A stretch of 64,000 nucleotides of DNA. It comes from Hydrangea macrophylla (Eukaryota > Streptophyta > Magnoliopsida > Cornales > Hydrangeaceae). Within the stretch, counting starts at the first letter, position 1; every line of letters begins with the position of its first letter. The notes beneath the pieces were generated by a model, which did not search any database, was not told the origin of the DNA, and was given only the letters and a program-made list of their open reading frames with translations. Positions 23,080 through 35,022 of the stretch are shown here, piece by piece. Where the stretch lies: assembly GCA_033977485.1 (NCBI GenBank), contig CM066984.1, positions 111,903,251 through 111,967,250 of the forward strand, written 5' to 3'. The position numbers and the translations under genes are program-made.

Positions 23080-24715
23080 ATGCCGAAGAAGAAGGGCAAG
23101 AAGAACGCCGATTCAACCGGTCAGGAGGACCTACAGATCGAGACACGGGCGACCTCCATGACCTCCGACCAGGTCACAGTGGCGCTGGAGTGGCTCTTGG
23201 AGGGCCAGATCCGGACACAACAGCAAATAGAGGCGCTCATGGCCCAGCATGAAAAAGTGGTCGAAGACCACGAGAAAGGCCCTTCGTCGGAGAAGCGGCC
23301 TGAAAAGAGCACTCCCAGTCAGAGGCCTGAAAAGAGCACTCCCAGTAAGAGGCCTGCCCGGACGCGCGAAAAAACCAGATCCGCTCCAGGGTCCCAACTA
23401 AACCGGGAAAGCCAGGCGGAGGGAGAACGTAGCCAGCCTACCAAGCGCCCACAGGAAGGACCTCGGTACGTTCCTCGCCGAGCGTGCCGAGTGGAGGACG
23501 CCCGGATCCTCATTGAACGGCGGCGGCCCGCAAGGGGCATCCGGACGAAAGGTCAGGGAACCGGTCGACGATCCATCCGCCCTAAACTGGGAGGATCTTA
23601 GGCACAGGCTATCCCGAACCCGCAGCCGAGTGCTATCCCCAAGATCGACGCGCTTCGAGGATGAGGCATCATCGTCCGGCCCCACTTACAACTCAGATGT
23701 AGAGAGGAAGACCGGGCGTACTGACGTCAAGGCCCAGGTCGAGGAGCTGCACCAGCAGATTGAGAGGCTGAACCGCAAGTCCGGTCACGACTTCACTAAT
23801 ACAGAAACGGAGTCGCCCTATACTGCCCGGGTGACACAGTTCCCAATTTCGAGGAAGTTCAAGCCCCCTCATCTCAGCTCATACGACGGCAAGGGGAGTC
23901 CAGTGGACCACATCCGCACCTATAAGGCGCAGATGGCACTGGTCACTACATCGGACGAGCTGCTATGCCTAGCGTTCCCCAGTACTCTAAAGGGATCAGC
24001 CGCACAATGGTTCCATGCTCTGAAGTCGCGGACGGTTGACGACTTCAAGGCCCTCGGCAAACTCTTCATCAGTCAGTTTGTCGGGATGCTGGACCGGTCG
24101 CAGCCAGACACCCAGCTGCTAGCTGTCAAGCAGCAAAAGGGGGAATCTTTAAGGGAATACGTAGATCGTTTCAACCAGCAGAGGCTCTTGATTCGCAACC
24201 TCAATGAGACCGCCGCTATTATGGCTTTCTGCTCGAGAGTTCAGCACACCAAGGTGGCCACGTCTTTTCATCGCAATCGACCGGCAACCCTGGTGGAACT
24301 CTCGGAAAGAGTAGGAAAGTACATAGATATCGAAGAGTTCCTGAAGGCAAAGCGCGCCAGCCAGACGGGAGACGAATCCCCAAAAGCAAAGCGCAAACGC
24401 GAGGGATTTGAGAAGGGTCCGGGAAAGAAGCCAAAGCAAGATCAGAGAGAGGCTAGGGGCCAGCCCCCGACAGTTTTCACACCTCTTTCCCAACCCATAC
24501 ATGAGGTGATGGCCGCTGCAGAAGCGCAGAGGCTGCTTCCACAACCTACCAAGCTCAGAGCCCCTCCGGGCAAGAGAAACCGGGAAAAGTTCTGCCGTTA
24601 TCACAGGGATCACGGCCATGAAACGGAGGATTGCTTCAAATTGAAGATAGCAATCAAGAAGCTGATCGAGCAGGGCCATCTAGCCGAGTTTGTCACAACA
24701 GACCGACGACCTTGA
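23080..24715 (+). pseudogene. gag of the Tat element, one frameshift
   Basis: The start ATG is 23080, with a Lys-rich N-terminus. The first frame runs to 23601, while the main gag body is in the next frame (to the TGA at 24713-24715), so a frame change falls somewhere in about 23440-23600. The retrotrans-gag core is at about 23860-24330 (FPSTLKGSAAQWF, LREYVDRFNQQ, FHRNRPATL). The C-terminus has the Tat-type zinc-binding motif C-x3-H-x2-H-x-H-x4-C (FCRYHRDHGHETEDC, about 24590-24635). The TGA ending this frame is followed in the same frame by the protease, so it may be a mutated CGA or a genuine gag stop. Confidence 0.8.
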
Positions 24716-25854
24716 CAGGATGCCCGAGCTCCCGGTCAGCCCCCTCCACCGCTCGGCCACATTAACGTGATCTTCGGAGGAACATCTGGCGGAGGAGATT
24801 CTCAGTCGACACGGAAGAGGCATGCCCGAGCATCCCAAGCGGATGTGTGGCAGGTCCAATCCACCGGCCCCTCACCAACTGACGTTCTGACGTTCTCATC
24901 TGATGACGTACAGGGCCTCCACTGCCCCCACGACGACCCACTGGTAGTGACGCTGTCTATAGCTAACTATATGGTACAAAGGGTACTAGTCGACACGGGC
25001 AGCTCGTCCGACATAATGTTCGCAGTGGCATTCGACCAACTCGGGATCGATCGGGATCGGCTCCGGCCAGTTGCTACTCCACTGGTCGGATTCAACGGCT
25101 CCAGCACTCAACCGCTCGGCACGATCGAACTCCCAGTACTCATGGGGACCTATCCACAACAGGTTTCCCTGCTCACCAATTTCGTGATAGTGGACGCCCC
25201 ATCGGCCTACAACGTTATCCTCGGGAGGCCGACCCTCAACAGAGCACGAGCAGTTGTCTCCACATACAGCTTAACCGTAAAATTCCCGACTCCTCAGGGA
25301 CCGGGATGCTTGCGAAGAGACCAAACCACGGCTCGGAGTTGTTATGTTAGCTCGTTGCGCCGGGGGGCAATCACCGAGACTCTGAACGTCCAAGAAATGG
25401 ATCCCCAGGACCCGAGGGACGTGATAGGGCCTGTGGAAGAATTGGAGCAGGTTGTGCTAAATCCGGATCACCCGGATCGCACGATCAACGTGGGCGCATT
25501 GCTGGAGCAAAACCAGGATGTTTTTGCTTGGAGTCATGAGGACATGCCCGGGATCGATCCCCGGGTAATGTCCCATCGTCTCAATGTCAGCCCAGATTGC
25601 CGTCCGGTAAAGCAGAAGCGAAGGGGCATGGCCCACCGAAAAATAAAGGGCTGTAAGTGAGGAGGTCGAGAAGCTCCAGAAAGCTAACTCCATCCGGGAG
25701 GTCCACTACCCCGACTGGTTGGCCCATGTTGTCCTGGTCAAAAAGAGCAATGGCAAATGGAGGATGTGTGTGGACTTCACCGACCTCAACAAGGCATGCC
25801 CCAAGGACTGCTATCCGCTGCCCAGGATAGACCTCCTTGTCGACTCAACGGCAG
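24716..25854 (+). pseudogene. Tat pol, left part: protease and start of RT
   Basis: It is open from the gag TGA. The aspartic protease has DTGSS at about 24993-25007 and a second typical motif ILGRPTLNR at about 25219-25245. A linker follows, then the RT start (FAWSHEDMPGID, about 25522). One extra G in a GGG run at 25648-25650 shifts the frame. The RT continues in the third frame (KSNGKWRMCVDF, DLNKACPKD) up to the insertion point at 25854, inside a conserved RT segment. Confidence 0.85.
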
Positions 25855-26529
25855 TGTCACGCCCCGACGTAGCATAAATAAGGAAAGCGTTTAATTTCCT
25901 TTATGGACCCGTAGGTCGCGACAGTTTGAAGGATCGATTCCGTCCCAAACGTCAAACAACAAAATATAATAATCAGAGTAAAGCAATCAAGGCTTACAAA
26001 AATTTTCTATCTTATTACATCTTATAAACCGGGGTCAACTAAGGCACAAACCGCCTTAAAAATAAAATAATAACTTAGAGTCTGTTACAGTCATCCTTAA
26101 AACAAAACAGTTTAAAACTCAAACAAATAAACTTAATGCGTAAAATAAACAGTTTCTTTATTCCAGATGCAGCCATTCTCAATTAGCATAGTCGTATGAT
26201 TCCTCCTGATTGTAACCTGAAAAGCCTGAACACGAATGTCCAGGACGCATCAACGTCGTCAGCTTCAAGAAGCTGGTGAGTATTAAAAACATGACTTTGA
26301 ATGTAAATCATACCCATTTACCTTTTTCCATTATTAAATTACAGAAAGAATTCACTTTATAAAACAACAAGGAATATAATAAAAGTTGTTCATTCATAAA
26401 TACAGATACTCGTGAAATGAGACAATGCACCACACTCATCTCGCCGACTCTTTTCTCTCGACAGCCACAACAACCCACTATCCTACTCCTGGTATCTTTG
26501 AAACACTCAGATAGCCACACTTTAGCAAC

Positions 26530-26780
26530 GGGGCGCCAGGGAGTGTCCAGTTTGCCTCACACTTTGGTCCGGGGTACCAGGGAGTGTCCAATGCCTCACA
26601 CTTTGAATACCCTAACCGCCATGCAAATACCGGGGCAACCCCTCACACAGTATCCAGACTTGAGTTATCAGGGAGTGTCCGTAGGCCACACTTTAGCACT
26701 ACTATGGGTGCCAGGGAGTGTCCGAGTTCGGCTTCACACACTTTAACGCTTCCAGGGGCGTCAGGGAGTGTCCTTATTTG
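26530..26780. repeat. Array of CAGGGAGTGTCC motifs in the solo LTR
   Basis: Five copies of CAGGGAGTGTCC occur near 26536, 26577, 26668, 26710 and 26768, most followed by a CACACTTT block. Spacing varies from about 40 to 90 bp. CCACAAC-type purine-poor DNA follows (26810-26890). Confidence 0.7.
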
Positions 26781-27167
26781 CCACCGTCGTATTTCAAAGA
26801 TACCCTCTTCCACAATCGCAACCACATCCACAACCACAAACTCATACTCAACCACAACCACGACCGCAAACACAAACTCATACCCTTTCCACACTACCAT
26901 TACTCTTTTCCACACAGACTGACACCCAAATGCATGTACCACTGACCCACATGAATGGTATGCACTTAAGTGAAAACAAAAATGCTGAATTAAAGGAACA
27001 ACACGCGTACGGGGATCAGTGAGTCATACTACAATGTTTTAATCATTCAAACATAACCAAAGAGAGTTCTGATTTACTAAATATCCCAAACAGAGCCTTA
27101 ACAGTATATAAATTTCATCCAAACAGTCCCTTAACAGAAAAATAGACAAAAACAGAAACTGCAATAC

Positions 27168-27460
27168 CTCGCGCGCGCGGGCCGCTCGCGCGAAGGGTCG
27201 CTCGCGCGGGCCGCTCGCTCGATAAGCCCTTTTTTCCTTTATTAATAAACTTTTCTGTCTGCCTGAGGAAAGCAAGGTCGCGCGCGCGGATCGCTCGCGC
27301 GAAGGGGTTCTCGCGCGACCCTCGCTCGCGCGACCAGCCAATTTTCAAATATATATATAAAAACTCTTACGTCTGCCTGGGGAAGCCTACCTCGCGCGCG
27401 AGGGTCGCTCGCGCGAGGGGTCGCTCGCGCGGGCTGCTCGCGCGATTCTCGCGCGCGCGA
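27168..27460. repeat. CpG-dense TCGCGCG minisatellite in the solo LTR
   Basis: Blocks of TCGCGCGAAGGGTCGC and CTCGCGCGGGCC repeat irregularly, broken by two AT-rich spacers (about 27215-27275 and 27340-27385). The CG density is far above the surrounding AT-rich LTR. Many blocks are self-complementary (CGCGCG). Confidence 0.75.
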
Positions 27461-28800
27461 TCGTGGCGCAAGATGAAGCTGAGGCTTCGTCTTCTTCGCA
27501 GAAACTGCCCTGTTTCAGTTTAAGGGGTCCAAAATGACCCATTTTGGATTTCTAAAGTATATAGGACATATAATATATGGTTCTCTTCGGTTTTTCACAA
27601 GAATTAAGAATCTAAAGTCAATTTAACACCATTTGATTCATAGCTCTCTAATTTTAGGAAAAACTAAAACATGTCAAAAACTAATTCTTAATATACTTTC
27701 TCCTATGAACGAATTAAGCTCTAATTTTACAACCATATACTCTACACACTATAATCTATCATATTTCATTCACAAAACTAATTTTGGTTAAGTTTTGAAA
27801 ATCCATGTTTTCAAGCTTTGAAGTTCATACCAAAATTCATCAATGGTGATTTTCAATATACATAGACAATCAGTACTTAAGCATGAAATTACATTGGTAG
27901 TGAGTTTAGAATACTCACTGAGATTGAGAACAAAGGAATTGTTGAGAAAGAATAGCAATATAGAAATTCAAACCCAAGCTTTGGCTATGGGGATTGAGTC
28001 CTCTCTCTCTAGCAATATCTGAAATTAACTCTCCAGCTCTCTCTTTTCTCTCTGTGTGTTGTATGTGCAGACTGTATGATATGTATGAAGGTGTGTATGT
28101 TAAATAGAATTCCCAACTTGGAGCCCAAGTTGTGTCTTCCTCACTCTACAAATGAATTGGTTTTTAATTTCTAACATTAACACAATGATCAGCACATATG
28201 TATATACGTATATACATGAGCTACACAACTCCACAGATTCTCAAGAGCCAAGTAGGCATATAGGGGTTCAAGCTAGAGTTGTTTGGGAATCTAGCTTTTG
28301 GCACAAAAATAACACACACAAGCTAGACATTCCCAAACAAGTGCAAGGCAATCATTAGTTGCCATAAATGGAAATAAAGCAAGTGTCCAAATCGGTCACT
28401 TCCAATATCTGTGAACGTTTAGCACCGTGCGGTCAGTTTTGAAAGTAAACTGGTATTTTCGTGGCGCGGTGTCCGTCACAAAAATACAGAAAATTGATTT
28501 TAACGTAGGAAGTGATTTTCTAGTTTTATAAAAATACTGATTGAGTCCATAGAAGTTATTTTCACCGTTTTGAAATACAGACTTTGAAATCCACACAGGT
28601 ATTACTAATTTTGTAAAATTGCAGTTTGGCCCCCAATAAAATATAAATGTGAATTAGATAAGAGATTAATATTCTAAACATGTGACTGAAAATAAAATAA
28701 AAGCAGACAATGCTAATTGATTTTAAATATGCCAATGCGATTACAATTAAATTAAATATGGACATGACTTTTAAATTAAATGGAAATGCAGGTTATTACA

Positions 28801-31591
28801 GGCAGGCCACTCACTCCTCTCGTTCATGGACGCCTACTCGGGGTACAATCAGATCAGCATGTACCCCGGGGATGAAGAGAAGACGGCGTTCATCACCGAC
28901 CAAGGCACGTACTGTTACAGAGTTATGCCCTTCGGCCTCAAGAATGCCGGGGCTACATACCAACGCTTGGTTAACTTGATGTTCAGAGACCTCATCGGAA
29001 AGTCCATGGAAGTATATGTGGACGATCTCCTGGTCAAGAGCCGGGATGAACCTGATCACCTGGAGCATCTGGCCGGGGCCTTCAGTATTTTGAGAAAATT
29101 CAGGATGAGGTTGAACCCGGCTAAATGCACCTTTGGGGTCTCATCTGGGAAGTTCCTCGGTCATCTAGTCAGCAGACGGGGAATCGAAGCAAACCCCGAC
29201 AAAATCCAGGCAATCATCAACATGCGGTCTCCCAAATCAACAAAGGAAGTTCAAAGCCTAGCCGGACGGGTGGCCGCACTGAACAGATTCGTTTCTCGAG
29301 CTACTGACCGGTGCCTCCCTTTCTTTAAAATCCTCCGTAAAGCTTTTCAATGGTCGGAGGAGTGCGAAGGGGCATTCCAGGAACTTAAAAAATACCTGGC
29401 CTCTCCTCCTCTATTGTCGACGCCTACCGCCGGAGAAGAACTGTTCTTGTACCTGGCAGTGTCACCATCGGCGGTTAGCTCAGCACTCATTTGGGAAGAC
29501 CACGGGATACAGTTCCCGGTGTACTACACCAGCCGGGCTCTACAAGGTGCGGAAAGCCGATACTCCCGCATCGAGAAATTGGCTTTTGCCCTCATTACTT
29601 CAGCCCGAAGGCTCCGACCGTACTTCCAGGCCCACGCCATTGTAGTACTGACCGATCAGCCTCTCCGCAAAATTCTCTCTCGGCCGGACACATCCGGAAG
29701 GCTCGTCAAATGGGCTTTGGAACTGGAGGAGTTTGAGGTAACTTACAGGCCACGGACGGCCATCAAGGGACAAGCCGTCGCAGATTTTCTGGTCGAGTTT
29801 ACGTATCCTGAATACCCGGTCGAAGAACTCGAGCCTCCGGCCTTACCGCCCAGATTGCTCGCCGGTATCCCCACTTGGGTACTACATGTCGATGGCTCTT
29901 CCAACCGGCAGGGCAGCAGAGCCGGAATTATCCTGACTACCCCCGATGGCATCCAGCTTGAATATGCTTTGAGATTTGGGTTTTGTGCCTCCAACAACGA
30001 GGCCGAGTACGAAGCCCTCCTGGTCGGGCTACAATTAGCCGTTTCGATGAGTGCGCAACAGGTCGAAAGCTACAGCGACTCCCAGCTCGTGGTCAATCAG
30101 GTAAACCAAGAATACGAAGCACGGGAAGATAGCATGATGGCCTACTTAGCCCTCGTCCGAACAGCATCCAAACAACTCCGAGGATTTTCCATCACTCGGA
30201 TACCTAGAGAAGAAAACACCAGGGCTGACCGGCTCGCTCGCCTCGCATCGTCGTCTGAGTCAGACTTGCCCGGGATAAGGATACAATTCCTGCTCGAGCC
30301 GAGTGTGATCAATTCAGAAGGCATGGAGGTCGACCCGGTCACTCTGGGACCTAGTTGGATGGATCCAATCATGACCTTCTTGACGACAGGAAGGCTACCG
30401 GACGAGAAAGAGGAGGCAAGGCGGGTCAAGTACCGAGCGGCACGATACCATGTCCTCGACGGTGTCCTTTATAAAAGGGGGTTCACCATCCCATATCTCC
30501 GCTGTGTCCATCCTACGCAAGTTCAAGCAATACTGTACGAAATTCACAAAGGCGTGTGCGGAAACCACGTAGGGGGTCGGGCACTCTCAAGAAAGGCCCT
30601 ACTACAGGGATACTACTGGCCAACCATGGCCAGGGATTCGCAAGAGTACGTTCGAAGGTGTGACAAGTGCCAACGGTACTCTCCCATGATAAACCAGCCG
30701 AGAGAGATTCAGACCCCGGTCCAAAGTCCTTGGCCATTCGCCCAATGGGGGATCGACATCGTGGGACCCCTACCAACAGGGAAAGGGCAGGTTAAGTTTG
30801 CTGTGATAGTCGTTGACTACTTCACCAAGTGGGCAGAGGCTGAGCCCCTGGCAACAATAACCGAGCGAAAGATGGAACATTTTGTGGAGAGAAACATCCT
30901 TAGCAGGTTCGGTATTCCGCGAGTCCTGGTTAGCGACAATGGAAGACAATTTGATACGCCCATCTTTAGACAGTTCTGCTCGGACTACGGAATATTGAAT
31001 CATTACTCTTCTCCCGAGCATCCACAAGCTAATGGTCAGGCCGAAGTGACCAACCGTACGATCTTGCAGTCGATTAAGACGAGGCTCGAAGGCGCCAAAG
31101 GCCTGTGGGCTGACAAACTCCCAACCCTCCTGTGGGCCTACCGCACCACACCCCGGGCGGCAACAGGCGAAACCCCCTTTTGCTTGACTTATGGTTTTGA
31201 GGCAGTAGTCCCCACAGAGCTCGGGTTACCCACATACCGGGTGGCCGCCTTCAATGACCCAGCTAATGGAGAAGCCCTCAGGACAGAACTAGACCTGGTG
31301 GAAGAGAAACGAAACTAGGCCTATCTCAAGGTGGCAGCTTACAAGCAAAGGGTCTCGCGATATTACAATAGTAAGGTGAAGCATCGTAATTTCCAGGTTG
31401 GGGACCTTGTCCTTAAGGCAGTGAACCAGTCCACCCGAGTCCCAAGCCATGGGAAGTTGGAAGCAAACTGGGAAGGACCGTATATAGTCACTCGGGTCAA
31501 CCGACCAGGAACCTACTGGCTACAAAGCATGGACGGGCACGACCTCAGTCACCCCTAGAACGTGCAACATCTCCGCAAGTATTATCAGTAG
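28801..31591 (+). pseudogene. Tat pol, right part: RT, dual RNase H, integrase
   Basis: One frame runs from the insertion site to 31318, then reads on through two stops. RT: MDAYSGYNQI (28826) and catalytic YVDD at about 29015-29026. First RNase H at about 29440-29760. Connection, then a second archaeal-type RNase H starting HVDGSSNRQG (about 29887) with NNEAEYEAL. Integrase zinc finger H-x3-H...C-x2-C (about 30543-30672), core with DIVGP, SDNGRQF and the third acid in GQAEVTNR (30750-31060), and a C-terminal SH3-like domain. Lesions: TAG at 31316-31318 and TAG at 31556-31558, both consistent with single base changes from sense codons. Nothing else is broken across about 830 codons, which fits a recent insertion. 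Confidence 0.9.
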
Positions 31592-32520
31592 CACCTAGCT
31601 ACAGGAGTTTAGTATCATAAGGAAAATTCTTTTTATGTAGCCTTGCTAGGACAATTGTTACAGATTGTTATCTTTTAAATAAAATTGAAAAGTTTGTTTT
31701 GAAACATTACTCCCTTCAGCACATCGGGCAATACACAAAAAAGACCTCGGGCCTAACCCCGAGGCACCAAAAGACCTCGGGCCTAACCCCGAGGCACGAA
31801 AAGACCTCGGGCCTAACCCCGAGGCACAGAAAGACCTCGGGCTCCGAACCCAGGCACCAAAGGACCCTGCAACCACCCATGTTCCAGGTCGGTTTCCTAT
31901 GGTCGATCCCCAGCACGCCCCCGCCTTAACAGGAGCCCCGGGGGCAAGAGGGTTCTATACCTAAACAGGAAATTAACTCAAGCTTTGCTTAGGTCCAGCC
32001 GGCGATGGGGCCAAACCCCTAGGTGGCCAGCGATGGCAAGCTTCAAACGCTCCTGCAACCACCCATGTTCCAGGTCGATTCCCTACGGCCAGGTTTTCCC
32101 GACCACCCGCACACCCGCCTTAGCAAAATGCTTGGGGGGCAGGGGATAGAGGAAAATACTAAGGCCTAAGACAGGGAATTACAATGCTCGACTAGGTGTT
32201 CTGTGGATTACGGTCCTAAAGCATTTGCTAAGGCAGATGTTAGGATGGCCAAAGCCACACGGATACTAGCAAAAATTAGATGCTCTGTGGGTTACGGTCC
32301 TAAAGCATTTGCTAAAGCAGATGTTAGGTTGGCCAAAGCCATACGGGTACTAGTAAAAGTTAAAGCACAGTACAACAAAATTAATGGAAGGGTGACCTCA
32401 GGGGCCTTTGCATTAAATTAAACAAATGTACAGAGCCTGGGGGCAGTTGTAGTAGCCTCCCCGAGAAAAAAAAAAACTACAAGCGCTGAAAACGAACAGC
32501 AGGAAGGAGGGACCGGGGAG
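31592..32520 (+). repeat. 3' non-coding tandem-repeat region of the Tat element
   Basis: 31738-31860 holds four copies of a 30-bp unit (AAGACCTCGGG..CCGAGGCAC) that can form a hairpin (CCTCGGG/CCCGAGG). A block of about 100 bp beginning CTGCAACCACCCATGTTCC occurs at 31866 and 32053. An 80-bp block containing TTACGGTCCTAAAGCATTTG is tandemly duplicated (about 32204-32285 and 32286-32365). Near the end, GGGGGCAGTTGTAGTAG at about 32431-32447 resembles a polypurine tract plus LTR start. No protein-coding gene on the plus strand. Confidence 0.75.
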
Positions 32521-34659
32521 TCAGTCTTCCACATCGACCACATTATCGGTCTCCCCGGTCTGCTCCCCGGGAGCGGCAAGTCTTTCCTCTGCTAAGCCCC
32601 CCTCCGGGGCGAGCTCAGTGGCCTCAGCGATGACCATAGGATCTCCAGCGGCCGCCGGACCCTCGCCAGCAGCAGGAGCTTCACCGGCTCTAGGATCCTC
32701 ACCAATGTCCCAGTAATCCGAGTCAATCCCCTCGTAGGCCGAGAGGACCCATTCGGGGTGATCCCGGGCTACCCGCTGCTTCAGATCATCATAACCTTGG
32801 AAGAAGCCATCGTCAAAAGCTCCCTCCAAGGCCGCTGCGGAAGGTGTCTCGGTCACCGCTTTAGCCTGGGCTTCGACTGCCGCGATAAGGGCCCGGGAAG
32901 CTTCCAATTCGGCCAAAGCCGCTGCCAGGTCCACCTGAGCCGACCCTAAGCTCAAGGCCAGCGACTTTGTCTTGTTAGTCTCCACAGCCAGGGCAGCTTT
33001 CGCTACTTATAGCTCTTTCCGCTCCTCCGAAAGGGCGGCTTCAGCGGCGCTCACCTTCTCGGCCAGGGAAGAATGGGCGGATTCAGATCCCGCGGCTATG
33101 CAGCCAACCTACGGCAGGAGGATGCAAATCGGTTAAACAAGTAATAAGTATAGGGCAAGTCCACGTTTAAAGAAAAGCGGAACACTCACTAGGTGGGAGA
33201 TGCTGTATAGCCATCCTTGGAGCCCTTGGGGAGATAGCTCGGCACATGCTGTCACCTGGCTTGGTGCGAGGCAGGACTTTAGCCTCTCCCGGGCCTCGTC
33301 ATGCCCGCCCGGGGGCAAACCCGACGGAATGTCAGCCCTGGGCGCGGGCTCCTCAACAGCCGGCCTGGGGGGAGCCGATGTCCCCACGGGATCTAGACGG
33401 GTAGTCGTCCCATGGCGAATACGCCTGAGCGGGCGCTCGCCGCCTGGAGCCTCGGTGGCCGGTCTTTTTCCTTGGGCGATTGCCACTCGAGCGGCAGTAG
33501 TGGCGGCGGCGGCAGCCTGTCTCTCCCGCAGCTGGTCCAAATTGCGCTTAGGGGCCATTTCTGTAGAAACAAAGATCGCACGGTCAGAGGTGCAAGGGGC
33601 AGAAATAGTACAAGTACATGTTTAACGCATAAGGTCACTGGGATACTCACCAAGGATGATGGGCGTGAAGATGGGGGCCGGAACAGGCGGCTCAGGGGAA
33701 TAGGTAACGATAAACTCTCCCGTCCGGGACAACACGTTCCAGACGCTGGTGGGCAGCCCTGCTAGCCTCAGGATCCTGGCCTGGCACACCTCAGGAATTT
33801 TTGGGGGTTTAGTTGAGCCCGCTGTGAACAGAAAAAAAAAAAAACTAGTCAGTAATCCACTATGTTCCGAATAGACCAAGATAGCAGACGAGGTCGGAAG
33901 GGCGGTCTTACCCCTCAACTCGCTGGCCCAGGATGTCCTCAGTTGGATCCCCGGAGCCATGTCACAGAGACGAAGGGTAGACACCTGGAAAAATTTGACC
34001 TTCCACCCTTTATTATTGCTGGGGCAGTTGTCGATGATTTTCCTGCCCGGACGGGCAGAAAACGAGAAAAACCCCAATTCATTATGCACGGGAAATGGTC
34101 GGTGGGCCCAGAGGAACTCCTGTAGGGTAAGCTCATACCCGAACGCTTGGGGCCACAATGATATACACCCCATCAGGAACCTCCACCCGTTGGGGGCCAA
34201 CTGACCGGGAGCGATGTCGAGAAAGATCAACATGTCCCGAGCCACAGGGTGAAGCGGAAGTCGGAGGCCCGCCATCATAGCGTCCTCAAACAGGGTGACG
34301 AATCCCGACTGATACAGGTGCGCGCCGCCGGTATTTACGGCTAGGGCGCAACCATCAGGGAGGGAGTACCTCTCCCTGATCCGGAGAAGGTCTCCAGAGC
34401 GCAGAACAGAAGAAGTGGACTCGCAAGCGAAGACCACGCGGTCGGTCCCCTCAGGCAACTCGTCGCCCGAACCCCTCGAAACGGAGGCAACGGGGGCCTC
34501 CTCAGAAGATTCACTATAGGACAGACGAATGGGAATCCTGGCCCCACTTTGGTGGTCAGACAGGGACTCAGGAAGCCGGCCTAGACTGGCACCGGGGGAC
34601 CCTGACCGATACTGCTCACTCTCCGATCTAGATGTAGAATTGAAGCCGGAGTGTTCCAT
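32521..34659 (-). pseudogene. Antisense gene B of the Tat element: four exons, gypsy-type transposon domain
   Basis: Minus-strand model: exon 1 34659-33912, exon 2 33821-33651, exon 3 33560-33190, exon 4 33108-32521. All three introns start GTAAG or GTGAG and end AG (CACAG, TACAG, CGTAG). They are 82-90 bp and keep the frame. The spliced length is 626 codons, with one internal stop (TAA at 33009-33007). Residues about 65-250 resemble the putative gypsy-type transposon domain (Pfam Transposase_28 type): GLRLPLHP, APNGWRFL, FGYELTLQEF. Exon 3 begins with a basic, Ala-rich segment. Exon 4 is helical and ends in an acidic tail. The ATG at 34659 is preferred over upstream in-frame ones because the upstream part looks non-coding. 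Related antisense ORFs are known in Tat elements; function unknown. Confidence 0.7.
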
Positions 34660-34935
34660 CTCTGGCCCTCCGGCGGGAAGAAACTGACACAAACTACGAC
34701 TCGCGAATGGATCGAAAACCCCGAGCCTGATATACAGGGGGGGCAGAGTTACTAACCTGAATGGTAACGAGTAGACACTCCTCAGCACCAGGTAACACTC
34801 TCCCAGAACAGCACAAGAAACACCCGCTCGGTTCAGATGAGTTAGAGTTCCACCAGACTCGAAAAATGCACAGAGTCGTACAGAATTGATATACAGTTTG
34901 AAGGGCATAATGAAGGAAAAAGTTGGCCTCAAGGA

Positions 34936-34945
34936 CCTTTTTATT
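34936..34945 (-). promoter_or_regulatory. Possible TATA box for antisense gene B
   Basis: Minus-strand AATAAAAAGG lies about 280 bp upstream of the proposed ATG (34659). A weak match; low confidence. Confidence 0.25.
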
Positions 34946-35022
34946 GCTGTAAGGGGTGAACTATACAGAAGACGGGGGCAATTGTAATAGCCTTCCCGGT
35001 GAAAAAAAGAAAAAAAATACCT

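Larger units (their letters stand above)
25855..28800 (-). mobile_element. Solo LTR, chromovirus-type, inserted antisense in the Tat RT
   Basis: The perfect target duplication is GGCAG (25850-25854 and 28801-28805). Removing the insert and one copy rejoins the RT frame exactly. Read on the minus strand it starts TGTAATAACC and ends GGGGCGTGACA, parallel to the two other LTR families here that start TGTAATGACC and end GGGGCGTTACA. There is no primer site, coding region or second LTR, so it is a 2946 bp solo LTR left by LTR-LTR recombination. It contains two internal arrays (26530-26780 and 27168-27460). Confidence 0.85.

Noticed and set aside
24149..24679. 176-codon minus-strand ORF opposite Tat gag
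   Set aside because: Cys/Leu-rich shadow of a clear gag reading frame.
26584..26942. ORFs of 100-112 codons on both strands in the solo LTR
   Set aside because: They follow the GGGAGTGTCC and CCACAA repeats in both directions and have no domain.
31738..31860. Regular 30-bp repeats as a CRISPR array
   Set aside because: The units are contiguous without unique spacers and lie inside a plant retrotransposon.
33200..33625. Plus-strand ORF opposite antisense gene B exon 3
   Set aside because: The minus strand has the spliced, domain-bearing frame; this is its shadow.
34341..34932. N-terminal extension of antisense gene B to 34932
   Set aside because: The first 91 codons are not protein-like; ATG 34659 starts the acidic/Ser-rich segment that leads into the domain.
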